A stretch of 64,000 nucleotides of DNA, taken from NCBI GenBank assembly GCA_015143295.1, contig CM026556.1, forward strand, positions 20,150,547-20,214,546, read 5' to 3'. Both the position numbers and the translations under genes were made by a program. This stretch comes from Tetracentron sinense. Lineage: Eukaryota; Streptophyta; Magnoliopsida; Trochodendrales; Trochodendraceae. Under the pieces are notes generated by a model, which did not search any database, was not told the DNA's origin, and saw nothing but the letters and a program-made list of their open reading frames with translations. Shown here piece by piece: positions 19,794 through 30,695 of the stretch (within the stretch, counting starts at the first letter, position 1; every line of letters starts with the position of its first letter).

Positions 19794-21034
19794 GTTAGTA
19801 CACCCTACTAACTTACCCTAGCAAAAATCTAGGTCTTCTATATAAAAATGTGATTATTTATATTATGTTGTCCTCCTTATGAAATGTGTTATCCCCCATT
19901 AAATATAAACAAGATAATGGAAAAGGTGTGGATGTGTGGATGGAATGTTGGATGTGGCGATTGGATGCCGAGATGTATGTTGTGTGATGTGTGTGATGGA
20001 AATGGTGGATGGGTATTTTACCAATAAGGAACTTACCTTGATGTTTGGATGGAAAATATGCGCTAAAAAGAACAAGATGAATTATTAAGAAACATTGCAT
20101 GTGTTGTGTTTGACAAAATGCCTAAACTATGAATAAACGACTTAGATGAAGAAAATGGAAATAGGTTTTATGCATGTGTTCTTATAGACGATGAATTGAT
20201 CCAATGTCATGTGAATTACTTAAGTTACCTATGCTAATATTATGAATTGAATTGTAATGCCATATCTCTTTTGTTAAGCGCATTCCCACGATTGTTATTA
20301 TTGGCACGCACATGAGCACGCATGATAGCATGAACCGAGATTTCAAGAGCATGTGCATATAATAAACAACAAGAAAATATTGCATGTCAAGGAGGTTGGT
20401 AGCCCAGGGAGAATTCGGGTACTAGCCTCTGGCTCACAAGATAACCCCTAAATCACCTATTGTCAAGGAGGTTGGTAGCCCAGGGAGATTCGGGTGCTAA
20501 CCTCTGGCTCACAAGAAAACTAAACAAGTAATAAAAATCACCTATTGTCAAGGAGGTTGGTAGCCCAGGGAGATTCGGGTACTAGCCTCTGGCTCACAAG
20601 AAAACCAAACATTGCATATCAAGGAGGTTGGTAGCCCAGGGACATTCGGGTACTAACCTCTGGCTCACAAGTGCATTGCATATCAAGGAGGTTGGCAGCC
20701 CAGGGAGATTCGGGTGCTAGCCTCTGGCTCACAAGTTACAAGATGAAAGTTTACAAGATGATGATCATGCATTCATGCATGCACACATACATGATTTCTA
20801 CGAGGCATATCGAGACAGGACATGGGTTTCAAGCTTGGGTTTTATCGGTGTTTTTGCATTCATTCACACATTTTTAGATGATTGTATTATACCATGTCAA
20901 ATACTGTTTAGTTCATGATGCTTCTATTACTGCTTTGCATGGTATGACTATTACGTGTGTTATTATTGTTATGGCTAGCTAGTAGCTTGTACTCGCTGAG
21001 TATTCCAAGCTCAGCCGTACTTTCATGTCGGCAG
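19794..21034 (+). other. Putative LTR leader intron, S2
   Basis: Donor-like TTTAAG|GTTAGTAC and acceptor-like TGTCGGCAG ending at 21034, enclosing the tandem repeat array. Inferred from conservation. Confidence 0.45.
20389..20735 (+). repeat. Tandem array of 64-85 bp units, 5 copies (S2)
   Basis: Units start at 20389, 20465, 20550, 20621 and 20685 with AAGGAGGTTGGTAGCCCAGG, the same imperfect inverted repeat as in S1. Confidence 0.9.
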
Positions 21035-21180
21035 GTGCACGAGCCCCTCTTGACATATGTGATCAGGGTCCTTGGATAGAGGAGGACTACGGGGAGGAAG
21101 AACCGTATGAGGATCTAGTAGTTGAGCCTCAGGCGGAGGCGAGAGACTTAGACCATTGGCCCCACGGGGGTGACTATTGA
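21025..21180 (+). CDS. Conserved LTR acidic micro-ORF, 51 aa (S2)
   Basis: ATG at 21025, stop TGA at 21178-21180. The peptide starts MSAGARAPLDICDQG, has the core PWIEEDYGEEEP and ends in ARDLDHWPHGGDY. The RDLD-x-WP tail is shared with S1 (RDLDAWP). Preceded by CTGAGTATTCCAAGCTCAG and the CGGCAG acceptor-like site. Function unknown. Confidence 0.5.
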   Translation: MSAGARAPLDICDQGPWIEEDYGEEEPYEDLVVEPQAEARDLDHWPHGGDY

Positions 21181-21474
21181 TCGAGAAAGTGTTGGGTCTT
21201 ATGTATTTTGATATTTTGATAGGTGGGCCTGTCCACCTTAGACTTAGGCGTGTTTTGTATTTATGTTAACTTGGAATACTACATTTTGGATCATTATAAA
21301 GAAAAGAAAAATTTAGTTTTCGTTCCCGTAAATTATGTTTAGCTTCCGCGCTCTAATTATCATTGTTTAGTACTGTGTTTATCTTGTGCATTACAGGATG
21401 GTTTGGCAGGTACGAAGTGTCACATCTAAAATATCCCTAAACTCCTAGGGGGTATTTTGGGGCGTGACAGGCTT

Positions 21475-22288
21475 ATTGTCTCCCTACTCCGCGGGCTGTA
21501 CCTTAACGGATCACCCACCACATGGTAGTGGGTTTTGAGAAACCCTCCTGGTTTCGAGGAGTCCCCATTATAAGGGACTCCAACCGCCCATGCAAGAGTG
21601 GCTGGAGAAATCTTTGAAATGGATGGCCTGGATCCAACAAGGAGTCCTCTATATAAAGGACCCTTAGTCTTTGGAGAAGGCATTTTGCCTTCTCCTTCTC
21701 CAAAACTCTGGCTATTTTCTTCCAAAGTTCTTTTCAGAGAAGAATTCTATTTCTTGTCTGATTCGATCATCCCTTTTTAAGGTATGTTCGATCTCGTTTT
21801 TTCAAAGAAGAAACCCTTTCTTGGGTTTCTTGGGTTTCTTGGCTTTTTAGAAGAAGGGGATGAAGATTTTCCTCATCCAAAAGCTTCGGAATGTCTTTAT
21901 AAACATTCTGATAAGTTTCCGGTGACATTTACCGAAGTTCTAAGGTTTTCCGATGAGTAAAATCCGAAGGTCATCTAAAAGATAACCTTCTATTCCCAGA
22001 CTTGTTTGCGGACTAATCTAGTCCATGGACTTTTTTCTGCGGATTTTAATTTAATGTCCGCGGGTGCAATACATGTGGGCATTAATTATTGCCTGCGGAC
22101 ATTTTTTCCGTAGACTTGAATTTTTCCAAATTTTGGTTAAGTCCAAAAGTTTGTCCACAGACTTGGACTTTTCCAATTTTGGTTAAGTCCAAATAAGTTT
22201 ATCCATGAAATGTGGTGATAGTTTTTTTATCGGAAAATGATCTATATATATGTACCCTTACTAACTTCATGCTTTCTTTCTTGTGCAG
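21475..22288 (+). promoter_or_regulatory. Promoter, leader exon and intron of B antisense gene
   Basis: Opposite in direction to B pol. TATATAAAG at 21650-21658, then a pyrimidine-rich leader, then a donor AAG|GTATGT at 21781/21782 and an acceptor TTCTTGTGCAG ending at 22288. That gives a 507-bp intron placed just before the ATG at 22290. All elements are visible on the plus strand only; transcription is inferred. Confidence 0.5.
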
Positions 22289-22289
22289 A

Positions 22290-22712
22290 ATGAATCGTTC
22301 ATCACAACATGCTTTGAGATGGAATGCCCATGACCAGTTGAAGATCAACATAGCCGAGTTTGCCTTCATTCATTATTTGAAGACTACAAGAAAACTTATC
22401 ATTGATAAGACTGAAATTGTCGAGTTGTGTGACTTGGGAAAGCAGATAGCAACGAATGATGCTTTAATGTTCTCTTACAACATTATCATTATTTTAATGA
22501 TAGAATGTCATAAGGAAAAACTTGATATCTTGGAACCTGTTAAAAGTTTAGATATTCTTGACGGTGAGCTTGAGCATGCGCTGAAGGGCATACGTTGCAT
22601 ACTATCCATCGATCTTCATGAAGCTAGCTTGGGTTGCTTGATGCTGTTGAACAGCCACCTCACTGATGTTGAGGGGCCTACTTTTCAAGGTATTGCTTAT
22701 TCAGCTTTGTAA
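22290..22712 (+). CDS. B antisense ORF, 140 aa
   Basis: ATG two bases after a good acceptor (TTCTTGTGCAG|A), open to TAA at 22710-22712. I do not recognise the protein. It starts MNRSSQHALRWNAHDQLKIN, has a leucine- and isoleucine-rich middle (FSYNIIIILMIECH) and acidic stretches (DILDGELEHALKGI). A further donor-like CAAG|GTATTG near the end and an open stretch with LALLPDVTSAAIDGLE after the stop suggest a longer spliced or decayed product. It lies between integrase and the 3' LTR on the opposite strand, where antisense ORFs are known in some Tat-lineage elements such as Grande and Retand. A captured host fragment is the alternative. Confidence 0.5.
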   Translation: MNRSSQHALRWNAHDQLKINIAEFAFIHYLKTTRKLIIDKTEIVELCDLGKQIATNDALMFSYNIIIILMIECHKEKLDILEPVKSLDILDGELEHALKGIRCILSIDLHEASLGCLMLLNSHLTDVEGPTFQGIAYSAL

Positions 22713-23437
22713 CTTACCGTGACTAACAACACTGAGAGACAATTCCTGGCTCTGCTTCCAGACGTCACCTCTGCTGCTATTGATGGGCTAGAGTCCTCTC
22801 CTGAAGATGGATCAGCACCAAAGATGATGGTGAAGACGTCAGTCGAGGAAGGAGTCCTATTCTAAATAGCATCCACCAATACGGTGCCAGGACCTCCAAC
22901 CTTATATTCAAGGTCGTATTTGCCAAATCTAGTAGCTTGTTGGAGCTGACAACATATTCTCAAGATACTGCTTGTTTATCTCGAGTGAGTTCTCCAATTT
23001 ATGTGGAGTTCCCTCATTTTGTTATCTATGAATAAAAGACTTTATTTTATTTTTTAACTTGTACTCCTCCCCCTTTTTAGACTCGTAATTTACAAGTAGA
23101 TAGTTTCCGTTCATATCTAGGAAGGTTTGTACCTGTAATTTGAGAACAAGTAGGTATTTTTCGTTTGTACCTAGGAAGGTTTTAGACTTGTAATTTAGGG
23201 GCAAGTCTTCGAGAAATGGCAAATCTTAGTTTAGTGAGCTTTTTGTTGCCCTAATTTTTTCCTAGACCTTCTTCTTGAAGTTTTGGTCTAGCGGCCCTTT
23301 TGTTTTGACTCATTTTTTTTTCTAAATCATCCTTTCAGATTTCCAACTTAGCAAGCCATATTACCCTAACTTTTGCCTAAGCCGTCCTTTCGGATTTTCA
23401 ACTTAGCGGGTATTTTAATACCCTAATTTTTGCCTAG
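22713..23437 (-). repeat. B 3' UTR with hairpin repeats, left part
   Basis: No pol coding. From about 23060 to 23220 there are degenerate copies of the segment seen as a 91-bp repeat at 44679-44950. From 23240 to 23437 there are hairpin repeats of the CTAGACC..GGTCTAG type (for example 23262-23291). The stretch ends at the insertion point of element C. Confidence 0.75.
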
Positions 23438-23754
23438 ACCATTGTCAGTACCTAATTTTTAAACCCCATCTGTAACAACCCCAAAATCCTACAAGGCTAA
23501 AATAGGACTTTGGGATCGCCACATTACTTAAACCTGCTTAAAATCCATGACATGCAAGGCACACTAACACGAGTCTCCAAAAATGAGGATAGTAAAATTT
23601 TCGATATATCAACTGTAACCAACTAAATAGCACGAGTCTATAGTCAACAAATACAACCCACTAAAACCAAAGAGTTTGATACACAACTATAAAAGTCTAC
23701 TAAGCAACATCTACTCAAGTCTAATACAACTCTCTCAATCAAATGAAATAAAAA

Positions 23755-23871
23755 CTAAAAGGTGTAGCCACCCAAGTCTCTGGCTCCCTCATCAGAAGGC
23801 TCACCTTCACCTCCTTCATCTGCGTATGTTTCCTCAACCCACGGCTCCGCCGTGTACTCCTGCTCTAAACC
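23755..23871 (-). other. LTR acidic peptide segment, 38 codons (M)
   Basis: Minus-strand open segment from the acceptor-like CTTCGCAG|GT down to TAG (23755-23757). It encodes GLEQEYTAEPWVEETYADEG and ends ARDLGGYTF. There is no in-frame ATG at the position used in S1, S2, S3 and T1, which favours an exon over an independent ORF. An 8-bp stem-loop CTGAGTACCTTTGTACTCAG precedes it, a compensated version of the family stem-loop. Confidence 0.45.
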
Positions 23872-24994
23872 TGCGAAGACAAAGTCCGGCTGAGTACAAA
23901 GGTACTCAGTGTATATAAAATCCAACCAACAATAATAATATACCTACACTTAGTCAGAAACATATCCAATAACATAATCAGAGTGCGGAAGAACGTGTGC
24001 GCATATACATCATATCATCACCTTGACTCATGTACTTGTGAGAATCTTAGACTTGGAAGACAATACACTTATGAGTTGCTTATGCTTATGAGACCACGTG
24101 CTTGTGAGATGCTTATGCTTATGCGCTTATTCAGATCATACAATGATGTGACATGCCGTTCTTGGCGGATACGGACCATGTCTAAGAATCAAATGGTTGA
24201 CATGCCGTTCTTGGTGGAGATGGACCATGCCTATGAATCAAATGGTTGACATGCCGTTCTTGGCGGATACGGACCATGCCTATGAATCAAATGTAATTGA
24301 CATGCCGTTCTTGGCGGATACGGACCATGCCATGCTTATGCTTATTCAGAATGTCATACGTATGCCATGCTCATGCTTGTGGTCCACATGTGTGACTTGT
24401 GAGACTCTTATCTTAACATACACGTGCATATGTGCTTAAGTGTCGAAATTAACATTCGAGTTGGTAATTGCTTAGATTCCGATCTCCCACCATGGAAAGT
24501 CCACTATACTGTCCCATACCAAATAGTTAGAGAATTCCCGACTATCAATTTCCATGCAAATAATTAGACATACTTAACAAATAATTCACATATACATATC
24601 TTATCATAATTCATATCGCAATTCATAATCAATTTACCACCATTTCATAAGAGTATAATAGCATTTATCCTTTCAAGCATTTTCACAAACACCTTGTGTA
24701 CGCATAATATGAATCCATTTCCCTTCTATATTTTCAAGCATTCATTAAACCATAATTCATCCATACAATCAATTCACTATTCACATCCACCTATTAATCC
24801 CATCCTCCATACATTTCCCATCCTCCATATATTCTATCCACATCCAATCCACATTTCCATCCACATTTCCATCAATAATTAGCTTACTTCATAGAAAATT
24901 TGGGGAAAAATGCATTTAATCTCTATTCTATAATTTCTATCAAATTAATATTCACAAAACATTAAAATAGAGTTGATTAGGATAGTATATCGAC
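23871..24994 (-). other. Putative LTR leader intron, M
   Basis: On the minus strand, donor-like CTAAG|GTCGATATAC begins at 24994 and acceptor-like CTTCGCAG ends at 23871 (1124 bp). Inferred from conservation with the other LTRs. Confidence 0.4.
24150..24340 (-). repeat. Tandem array of 49-51 bp units, 4 copies (M)
   Basis: Plus-strand starts at 24150, 24199, 24248 and 24299 with GACATGCCGTTCTTGG. Each unit contains CCGT..ACGG and flanking CATG words. It lies inside the putative intron. The short plus-strand frames here are artefacts. Confidence 0.9.
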
Positions 24995-25200
24995 CTTAGG
25001 AATCCTTCCCTTGGATTCAAAATGCTCCCGAGGAGATTTGGAGAAGCTTTGAGGTCGATCTCCAAGCTTTCCTCTCAATCTTCTAGCAACCTCCTTCTTC
25101 TCCAAGCAACCCTCTCCCTCAAACCCTAGGTTTTCTCCCCCTTTTTGCCAAATTAGGTTAGAAATAGGTAGAGTATTTTAATATTTCGAGTAGGACCCCC

Positions 25201-25208
25201 TATTTATA
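25201..25208 (-). promoter_or_regulatory. TATA box of LTR M
   Basis: On the minus strand GGCTATAAATAGGGG, a strong TATA box, comparable to CCTATAAATAGG in T2. Confidence 0.7.
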
Positions 25209-25271
25209 GCCCCAAGGTCTGAGAACAAAAAGACCAAAACGCCCTTACTAAAATTTTGTAAAAAAATCACG

Positions 25272-25442
25272 AAAGACCGAGCGATCGGTTCTCAACCGAT
25301 CGATCGGTGCTCTTGACCGGGCGATTGGTCAAAAAAGCACTCTCTGGAAATTTTCCCCATACAAAATTCTGAACCAGTCGATAGATACCGATCGATCGGT
25401 TTTGGACCGATCGATCGCTGCTTCTGACCGAGCGATCGGTGC
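25272..25442 (-). repeat. CGATCG palindrome array in M
   Basis: Several copies of CCGATCGATCGG and CCGAGCGATCGG with irregular spacing, equivalent to the S2, S3 and T2 arrays. Confidence 0.9.
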
Positions 25443-26237
25443 TCTATTTCGACTCATTTTACTGCTTTGGCCATAACTTTTGACTCGTTCGTCGGATTTT
25501 GACGATTCAACTTGCGTTGGATTCGTCTTTTGAAAACGAACATTTCTGGCATTTTAGAATTTCTAAATTCCACATAATTAATGGACTAAATTGTCCCCAA
25601 AGTTGACTGATCTGCAATTCCATTAGATAAAACCCACCATTGACTTGGCCTAAACTCAAAATAAGGAAAAACATTAAACATGAACTTCGAAGAGGATTCC
25701 AACACCTTTCTAATGGTTCAAGAATCACTCAATTCCAGTAAACGGTGCCAAAACTAGAGCTTCCTAAAGTTTAGGGTGTGATATGACATCCCTCTGTTAC
25801 AAGTTTGATTAAGCCTAGTTCACACCACACCAAATAAATATATAATACAATAAACATCAAAACATCATAAGGACTATAATACCCCTAATACAATGAAGTA
25901 AAAACATGAAAAAGATTCGGGGTCTCTACACCATCTAACTGTAGTTAAAATCCCTTAACTATGGTTACCTCCCCTACCAAGTCCCTCACGACCTAGGTAA
26001 GCCTCTCCAATCATACCCTTAGGACTAAACCCTAGGTGAACACTAGTTAAACCCTTAGTTAATCTTAGGAATCAAAACCATGTCCTAAACCCTTAGCCGT
26101 AGGTGACCCTAGCAAAACCCATGGCCTATAAGGCCTTACCCCATTATCTAGGCCCCTTAAAGCCCAAAAAATGCCCTAGGACAACCCCCTATAACCCAAG
26201 TGTGCAGGGCCCAGCCAATTAAAAAACCAATCTCAGA

Positions 26238-26303
26238 ATGTCGGTAGAAGTTCTATCGACATTTATTTTTACCCTGGCTTCGTGTTGTCGGTAAAACTTC
26301 TAC
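26238..26303 (+). repeat. Palindrome pair in C LTR (5' copy)
   Basis: An inverted repeat at 26238-26262 with arms ATGTCGGTAGAA and TTCTATCGACAT around one base, followed about 25 bp later by a second one (TTGTCGGTAAAA / TTCTACCGACAA). The 3' LTR carries the cleaner versions at 42273-42297 and 42320-42344. Confidence 0.85.
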
Positions 26304-26460
26304 CGACAACTGCAAGTTCCGAGTTTCAGGCCTGCATACGCCCTGCACGCTCTACCTCCACCTCGATCTCTCCCTTCTTAACCCTCACACGACCTTACCT
26401 TGGTCCAATACCCATCTCAGCCTTCTCCTTAAACCCCATTAGGTCACTAGTGTCCTTGCC

Positions 26461-26468
26461 TATAAATC
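26461..26468 (+). promoter_or_regulatory. TATA box of C 5' LTR
   Basis: TATAAATC in TGCCTATAAATCC, repeated in the 3' LTR at 42496-42503. Confidence 0.6.
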
Positions 26469-28414
26469 CAAACATCACCCACAGTGCAAACGGGCTGCAA
26501 CTTTCCAAAGGTGAACCTCTGTTCCCAAGCTCCTAGGCTCACCCCCTCTTCAACCTTCTGGTCGTGATCCCAGGCCTCCCTGGAGCCTGCCTCAAGATTC
26601 CCCAGCATCTGCAGCACCGCCGGAGTGTGTCACCATCGTGCACAGGCCTCTTCCATTTTGGTAGAAAACAGAGTATAGGGTAGGGACATCCCCTACCCAC
26701 TTTTACTTCTGCTCTACTCATCTTATGAGCCCCTGGTCATCTCCAGGGGACTACTATTATGTTTATTGTTTTTTTTTCAATTCCAAACCCAATACAAGGG
26801 CATTCATTCATCTTATTAATAGGTGTAATGAACCCTCCACTACGGGTAGAGCACCTCCTCAAGGCTTGGCAAACCATTACAGACCCTCTGGGGGTCCCTC
26901 ACATCATGAGGAAACCCCTGGTAATCTCTGTGCACAGCCCCAGGAGCTACAGATCTAGTTTTCAGAAATACCCAGAATGGTAGTACTCTTAGTACCACCA
27001 TTCCCAAACAAACCTGTTTCGAGAATGTCGGTGAATCTTTTCCCGACGGTCTGTGTTTTGCTTGGTTTCAGCAGGTCGGTAATCCATCTACCGCCAGTTT
27101 GCTGTTTCAGGTACAGCACCTTTGCAGCTTTGTGGGGCCCACCCCTGGGGCCCACACCAATCTCAGTAGGTTCCCAGGAGTCCCCTCTACACTCGCCCAC
27201 CTTTGGTTCACCTTGGGTTACAGTCTAACCCTAGATAACAGAGGCGAAAACACTGTCATTAGTGGCGGTAATTCCATTACCGATATTAACTGTGTTTTTT
27301 GTTTTGGGCTTTTGTAGGGGCCTAGGCCTGGTAGGAGGCCACTTTAGGCCCTTCCTAGCCCCCTGGGCCCACCTTGGACTATACCAGACCCTTAACAGTG
27401 GTTAAATCCCCCTCTGGTTAACATTTAACCGCAGTTAAGCATCCCTTAACCCTACAAACTTTGGGAAATTAAACGGACATTCCTAAATATATCCTCGGAC
27501 CATAATCCTGACTTTGGCCCTCTCCCTAACCCTGGTTAGCAACCCTAACCACAGTTCGACCTCCCTTAACTATGATTAGCAACCCTAATCGTAGTTAGTT
27601 TCGGTTTACGGCCTATCGGGCCTAAAAACCAAGTCTACCGGACTTACCTCAACCTACCGGCCTCTGCCTTAGCCTACCGGGCTACAACTCACTTACCCTT
27701 TACTGTGGTTAGCAACCCTAACTGCAGTTAGTTCGGCCTAACCCCGGTTAGCAATCCTAACTCAGGCCGGATTCCTCCCTAGTGTACCGGACTACCCCAT
27801 AAGCCTACCGGGCTTCATACTATGCACTTAACCATCCTCGGTCAACCCACCCTAGTCTACCGGACTAGTCCATGTTAGCCACCCTTGGTGCACACACACA
27901 CGCCCCTAGCCTCGGCACAGGCTCACGTGCCAGAACTACCCTCGATCTGATCTCAACCTGTGAGTACGTAGGTAGCCCAACACGGGCCCGACCCCAGTTA
28001 GCTTTTCCCTTCTTAGATTAGTGTTCATTTAAAACATTTTGGCATTTTAAACAAGATTAACTTTAATTGGCTTAAACCCGGGAAGTACGGAACCGTTGTA
28101 AAATGGAAGCCTCGGGTGCCTAACACCTTCCCCGGACTTAACCGAACCCCTTACCCCGATCTCTCTCGTGGACCAAGACCTTATCTAAAACTTCGGGGGA
28201 CTTTGTAGAGCCCCAGAATTTTTCACATTTAATGCATGACACTTTCGTTGCCATTTTTCATTTAAAGAGGTATAATTAATAAATAAGGAAGAAATTGGAA
28301 ATTCCAAAATATTAGAAATGTTCGTTTTCGAAGTACGAACCCAACGCAAGTTGAATCGTCAAAATCGGATGAACGAGTCAAAAGTTATGGCCAAAATAGT
28401 TTGGACCTGCAGAC

Positions 28415-28600
28415 CACCGATCGCTCGGTCCATGGAGCGATCGATCGGTCCAAAACCGATCGCTCGGAGGCTATCGACTGGTCAAGATTTTTGTATGGGA
28501 AAATTTTCCAGAGAGTGAAATTTTACCCGATCGCTCGGTTATGAAACTGATCAATCGGTAGGCAACCGATCGATCGGTCATTAACACCGATCGCTCGGTA
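28415..28600 (+). repeat. CGATCG palindrome array in S3
   Basis: About seven copies of CCGATCGCTCGG or CCGATCGATCGG and one decayed copy (CTGATCAATCGG). Confidence 0.9.
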
Positions 28601-28920
28601 CTCGCGTTTTTGCATAAATTTCAGTAAGGGTATTATGGTCTTTTGGTCGGTTTACTCTTACCTTAAGAGTCTTGCCCGAGCCTTTAGGGCATCATTCGAC
28701 ACTTAGAGAGTTTGAGAGAATAGGAGAAATGGGAGAAGGCGATTCCAACCTAGGGCTTGTCTTTGGAAGAGAAATCAAAGGAGTTTTGAGACCCTAGATT
28801 ACTTCAAGCTCGGCTCTTCTCCAAGATCACGGCTCAAACACTCGTGGAGAGCGTTCTCCAAGCTAGGGCAAGCAGCTACACGGTCGTTTTGGAAAGGGGT
28901 TTCTCCCCTCATTGTTCAAG

Positions 28921-30174
28921 GTTGGTACTTCTTGCTACCCTCCTAGTTATAGTTCCTCTTTTCCCTTTAATTCCCTTTGTTTTCCTTTATTTACACATGT
29001 GCTATGAGATGGATGGTTGTGAATGGTGAATCGAGATGGAATGGGCAATTGGATGCCAATGGTTGTGTTGTGATGATTAAAATGGGGAGGGCATTGTTCC
29101 AATAATGAACATACATTCATGATTGGAGTAAAATCCATCTAGAAAGCATGTTGTAGGGTAAATCAATAATGAACACACCATGTTTGATGAAATGCCAAGA
29201 TGAATGAAAAGAATAATAAATAAAGAAAATGCATGCTTAAACATTTATGAAAATTGCTAAGGTTATGATAGTGTGTTTTTGCGCTTTCCCTAAATTTTTT
29301 AATTGATTACTTGTATATATGGTAATGTGCAATGTTTTGTGAATTCTCCAAAATGTCATATTTAATTTCCATCGCAAGTGTGTACACGATTACACGAGCA
29401 CGGCATGAAACGATGTGATCTACCGATGTTTTCAAGGACGAGATGTAGAGGTGCGGCATATCCTACGATATGTTTCACTTCGCTTTTGGCAAGGACAAGA
29501 TGATCATGCATTGTATAGGGAAGGGTCTCTCATCCCATCGCATTACACGCATGGCATGGCATCGCATTACACGCATGGCATAGCATCTCATGACACTCAA
29601 GGCATGGCATGACACGCATGGATGCTAGTTGCGACGAGCTATGAACGGCAACTAGGCATACACATTTCGCATGGATGCTAGTTGCGACGGACTTTGAACG
29701 GCAACTAGGCATACACATTTCGCATGGATGCTAGTTGCGACGGACTATGAACGGCAACTAGGCATATCATTCAGCATATAGGATACTAGTTGCGACGGAC
29801 TATGAACGGCAACTAGGCATATCATTCATCATATAGGATACTAGTTGCGATGGGCTATGAACGGCAACTAGGCATGTGAACATGTTTAAATTCCGAATAA
29901 GCAAGCATGACACGGTAAATAAGTTCCCAATTACGCGAATGGTATTTTAAGTCAAGTCAAGTGCATGGCGTTTTTCAAGGATTTTATCGGCTTTTCATGA
30001 ACTGCAAGCATGATTATGAATTTCCTTATTTCTTTGTATGATATTAACTGTTCCTGATTCATATATATCTATATTGTTTCCTGGGTATGCATTGCTATCT
30101 CTTGCTATAACTGTTGGTTATTATTTAGTACCCGCTGAGTATTCCATGCTCAGCCGTACTTCTTATGTCGGCAG
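28921..30174 (+). other. Putative LTR leader intron, S3
   Basis: Donor-like TTCAAG|GTTGGTAC and acceptor-like TGTCGGCAG ending at 30174, 1254 bp. Inferred from conservation. Confidence 0.4.
29621..29875 (+). repeat. Tandem hairpin array, 52-55 bp units, 5 copies
   Basis: Starts at 29621, 29673, 29727, 29782 and 29837. Each unit contains a perfect 8-bp inverted repeat CTAGTTGC ... GCAACTAG around GACGGACTATGAACG. A GCATGGCAT-type short repeat (29545-29620) precedes it. Confidence 0.95.
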
Positions 30175-30284
30175 GTTCTGAGGGAGCTGCTGCTCCATTT
30201 GATGTTTGTGCTCCTGGTCCATGGGTGGAGGAGGAGTACGTCGAGGAGCCTTTGGAGGAACCACCTGTAGAGGGTTATCAGTAG
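30165..30284 (+). CDS. Conserved LTR acidic micro-ORF, 39 aa (S3)
   Basis: ATG at 30165, stop TAG at 30282-30284. Differs from the T1 peptide only at the last residue (VEGYQ against VEGYH) despite several codon differences. Core GPWVEEEYVEEP. Preceded by CTGAGTATTCCATGCTCAG. Confidence 0.5.
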   Translation: MSAGSEGAAAPFDVCAPGPWVEEEYVEEPLEEPPVEGYQ

Positions 30285-30677
30285 GTTGTGTTAGATTCTA
30301 AGTGGATTAGCTGTGGGTGAGCATGAGTGATTATATCCATGTATTTTGGCGGGCATGTCCGCACTTTCTTTGTTTTGATTTCTTTGTATTAAAACTTGGA
30401 CCATGTGTATATGCTTAGAGGTTTGTTAGACTTCCGCTGTGTCTTATAGTTATGCTTCCGCTGTTATCCTCTATTGTATATGCTCTGTGGGTGTTTTGCA
30501 GGTGGTTTGTCAAGCAAGTCATGTAAGTCATGATTTAGTCGTCCACGATTCACTCTAACTCCTAGGGTGGGTTTTGGGTCAGGACAGACTTATCCCTTCT
30601 GAATGAATAGGTGGCGACTCTCAAAAACCCGTGAGCCACAAACAAATTTAGGGAGTAAAATCCCACGTTCACAGCTC

Positions 30678-30695
30678 TGACGACTCTGCTGGGGA
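30678..30695 (+). promoter_or_regulatory. C primer binding site
   Basis: TGACGACTCTGCTGGGGA, four bases after the LTR end, of the TGRCGACTC..GGGG type usual for Tat/Ogre elements. I did not verify the tRNA. The leader that follows (30696-31553) holds no ORF that I can support. Confidence 0.7.

Larger units (their letters stand above)
19006..21469 (+). mobile_element. Solo LTR S2, Tekay-type, 2464 bp
   Basis: Perfect TSD GGCTT at 19001-19005 and 21470-21474; termini TGTAGCACCCC and GGGGCGTGACA. No internal region is present. Contains the shared U3 block, a CGATCG-type palindrome array, a donor-like AAG|GTTAGT at 19793/19794, a tandem hairpin array, an acceptor-like site and a micro-ORF. Confidence 0.97.
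23471..25930 (-). mobile_element. Solo LTR M, divergent Tekay-type, 2460 bp
   Basis: TSD CCATC at 23466-23470 and 25931-25935; the empty site is visible in the C 3' LTR at 41966-41970. On the minus strand it starts TGTAGAGACCCC and ends GGGGTTGTTACA. It keeps the shared U3 block (reverse complement around 25470-25530), a CGATCG array, a TATA box, a donor-like CTAAG|GTCGATA, an intron-like stretch and the PWVEE peptide. It is the most divergent of the six LTR subtypes. Confidence 0.95.
28204..30586 (+). mobile_element. Solo LTR S3, Tekay-type, 2383 bp
   Basis: TSD GACTT at 28199-28203 and 30587-30591; the empty site GGGACTTATCCCTTC is in the C 3' LTR at 44256-44270. Starts TGTAGAGCCCC, ends GGGTCAGGACA. 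It is close to T1 over most of its length but carries the CGATCG-type array instead of the ACAACG-type one. Confidence 0.97.
23443..30673 (+). repeat. C 5' LTR, split by M and S3
   Basis: Starts TGTCAGTACC and ends CCACGTTCACA. LTR segments are 23443-23470, 25931-28203 and 30587-30673, about 2.38 kb in total after removing insertions and duplicated sites. Features: CGGTAGAA-type palindromes, TATA at 26461, dense GGTTAG/CTAACC and CTACCGG words (27530-27870), and GAGTACGTAGG near 27962. No credible gene; open frames over 26282-27317 are incidental. Confidence 0.93.

Noticed and set aside
23310-23325. T-rich tract as the B polypurine tract and inner LTR border
   Set aside because: It lies inside the hairpin repeat array, and similar tracts occur in other units (45085), so it is not a unique border.
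27530-27870. Interstitial telomere repeat (CCCTAA-like words)
   Set aside because: Words are in mixed orientation with irregular spacing and are part of both C LTRs.
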